NCBI GenBank assembly: GCA_017853235.1
Contig: JAFMJX010000112.1
Location: forward strand, 1 to 5,782
From: Chitinophagaceae bacterium
GTDB lineage: Bacteria > Bacteroidota > Bacteroidia > Chitinophagales > Chitinophagaceae
Length of the DNA: 5,782 bases
Reading direction: 5' to 3'
The position numbers were made by a program, and so were the translations under genes. Below the pieces are notes generated by a model. It worked only from the letters and a program-made list of their open reading frames with translations. It was not told the origin of the DNA and did not search any database. Positions within the stretch are counted from its first letter, which is position 1, and the number at the start of each line of letters is the position of its first letter. Below are positions 5,433-5,782 of the stretch, piece by piece.

Positions 5433-5782
5433 TTAATTTCCTTTACCTTCTTTTTGTAGTGCACGAGCGCTTAAGCCATTTAATCCATATTTTAAAACGA
5501 TTGGTATTAAAATTGGAATAAACCGACCAACATTAGGATGTAAAATTGTTAAAATAAAAGAAATTATAAACAAAATTGGAACTACAAGTGTAAAGTAAAA
5601 TCCAAGCATTATTCGCTCCTTTGAAATCTTATGAGTTAATAAATCATGTTTTGGATTACTTACATAAAACCAGAGTATAGCATTCATTACGGCTGTTAAA
5701 CATATATTTAAAACATAAATACCATACGGAATTAATAAATGCGTCTCAGAAGCATATTCACCTAATAAACCAGATGTAAAAG
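5433..5782 (-). CDS. DUF1211/TMEM175-type membrane protein, C-terminal part (5' end cut by window)
   Basis: The frame is open from the right window edge to the stop at 5433-5435, giving 115 visible residues. The first in-window ATG (5685-5687) is probably internal, because the frame continues upstream without a stop and that sequence fits the protein. The visible start FTSGLLGEY resembles the conserved F-x-P-F-x-T-x-L-L-x-E-Y stretch of DUF1211/TMEM175 proteins, bacterial homologues of the lysosomal potassium channel. Three hydrophobic segments follow, at fragment residues about 14-40 (LLIPYGIYVLNICL...), 57-80 (IMLGFYFTLVVPILFIISF) and 84-103 (VGRFIPILIPIVLKYG). This fits the last helices of a six-helix protein, with HPNVG between the last two where relatives have a similar Pro/Gly turn. 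It would sit in the inner membrane. The family call rests on a short motif and topology; the pore-lining first helix lies outside the window. Confidence 0.65.
   Translation of the reverse strand, partial: FTSGLLGEYASETHLLIPYGIYVLNICLTAVMNAILWFYVSNPKHDLLTHKISKERIMLGFYFTLVVPILFIISFILTILHPNVGRFIPILIPIVLKYGLNGLSARALQKEGKGN

Noticed and set aside
5433..5687. Self-contained 84-residue membrane protein starting at ATG 5687
   Set aside because: The frame remains open upstream to the window edge and the added residues fit the DUF1211/TMEM175 pattern, so this ATG is probably internal.

Overview
The window looks like chromosomal DNA of a Bacteroidota bacterium, probably near Chitinophagales or Flavobacteriia. 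It is AT-rich. Starts are preceded by A-rich leaders such as AACAAAAACAAC instead of Shine-Dalgarno sites. Several gene types are common in that phylum: a Tat-exported Gfo/Idh/MocA oxidoreductase, a His-rich single-TM protein and a DUF2805/TIGR03643 protein. The assignment is an inference from style and families; there is no rRNA or other marker here.

Layout. Six of the seven genes read on the minus strand. Starting from the right edge: the C-terminal part of a DUF1211/TMEM175-type membrane protein (5433-5782, cut by the window end); an intact class II xylose isomerase, xylA (4021-5349); then, on the plus strand and convergent with xylA across only 9 bp, a small DUF2805/TIGR03643 protein (3742-4011). 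A 339-bp AT-rich divergent region (3403-3741) holds palindromes and possible control sites. Leftwards on the minus strand come a small NTF2-like lipoprotein (2893-3402), a clear intrinsic terminator (2841-2872), a TIP30/CC3-like atypical SDR (2142-2798), the Tat-signal Gfo/Idh/MocA oxidoreductase (712-2058) and, 15 bp further, a His-rich single-pass membrane protein (1-696, cut by the window start).

How the genes may work together. xylA converts xylose to xylulose in the cytoplasm, but no xylulokinase, transporter or regulator is visible. The SDR, the Gfo oxidoreductase and the His-rich protein lie in the same direction with short gaps and no visible terminator, so they may share a transcript. 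The lipoprotein is separated from them by the terminator. I see no mobile element, CRISPR array, RNA gene or phage signature. The part least explained by known genes is the divergent region plus the DUF2805 gene: paired CAATATTG palindromes, overlapping short ORFs, and a protein with an apparently extended, strongly basic tail. That is a modest lead, not evidence of a new system. Both edge genes are incomplete, and the right one is longer than its first in-window ATG suggests.
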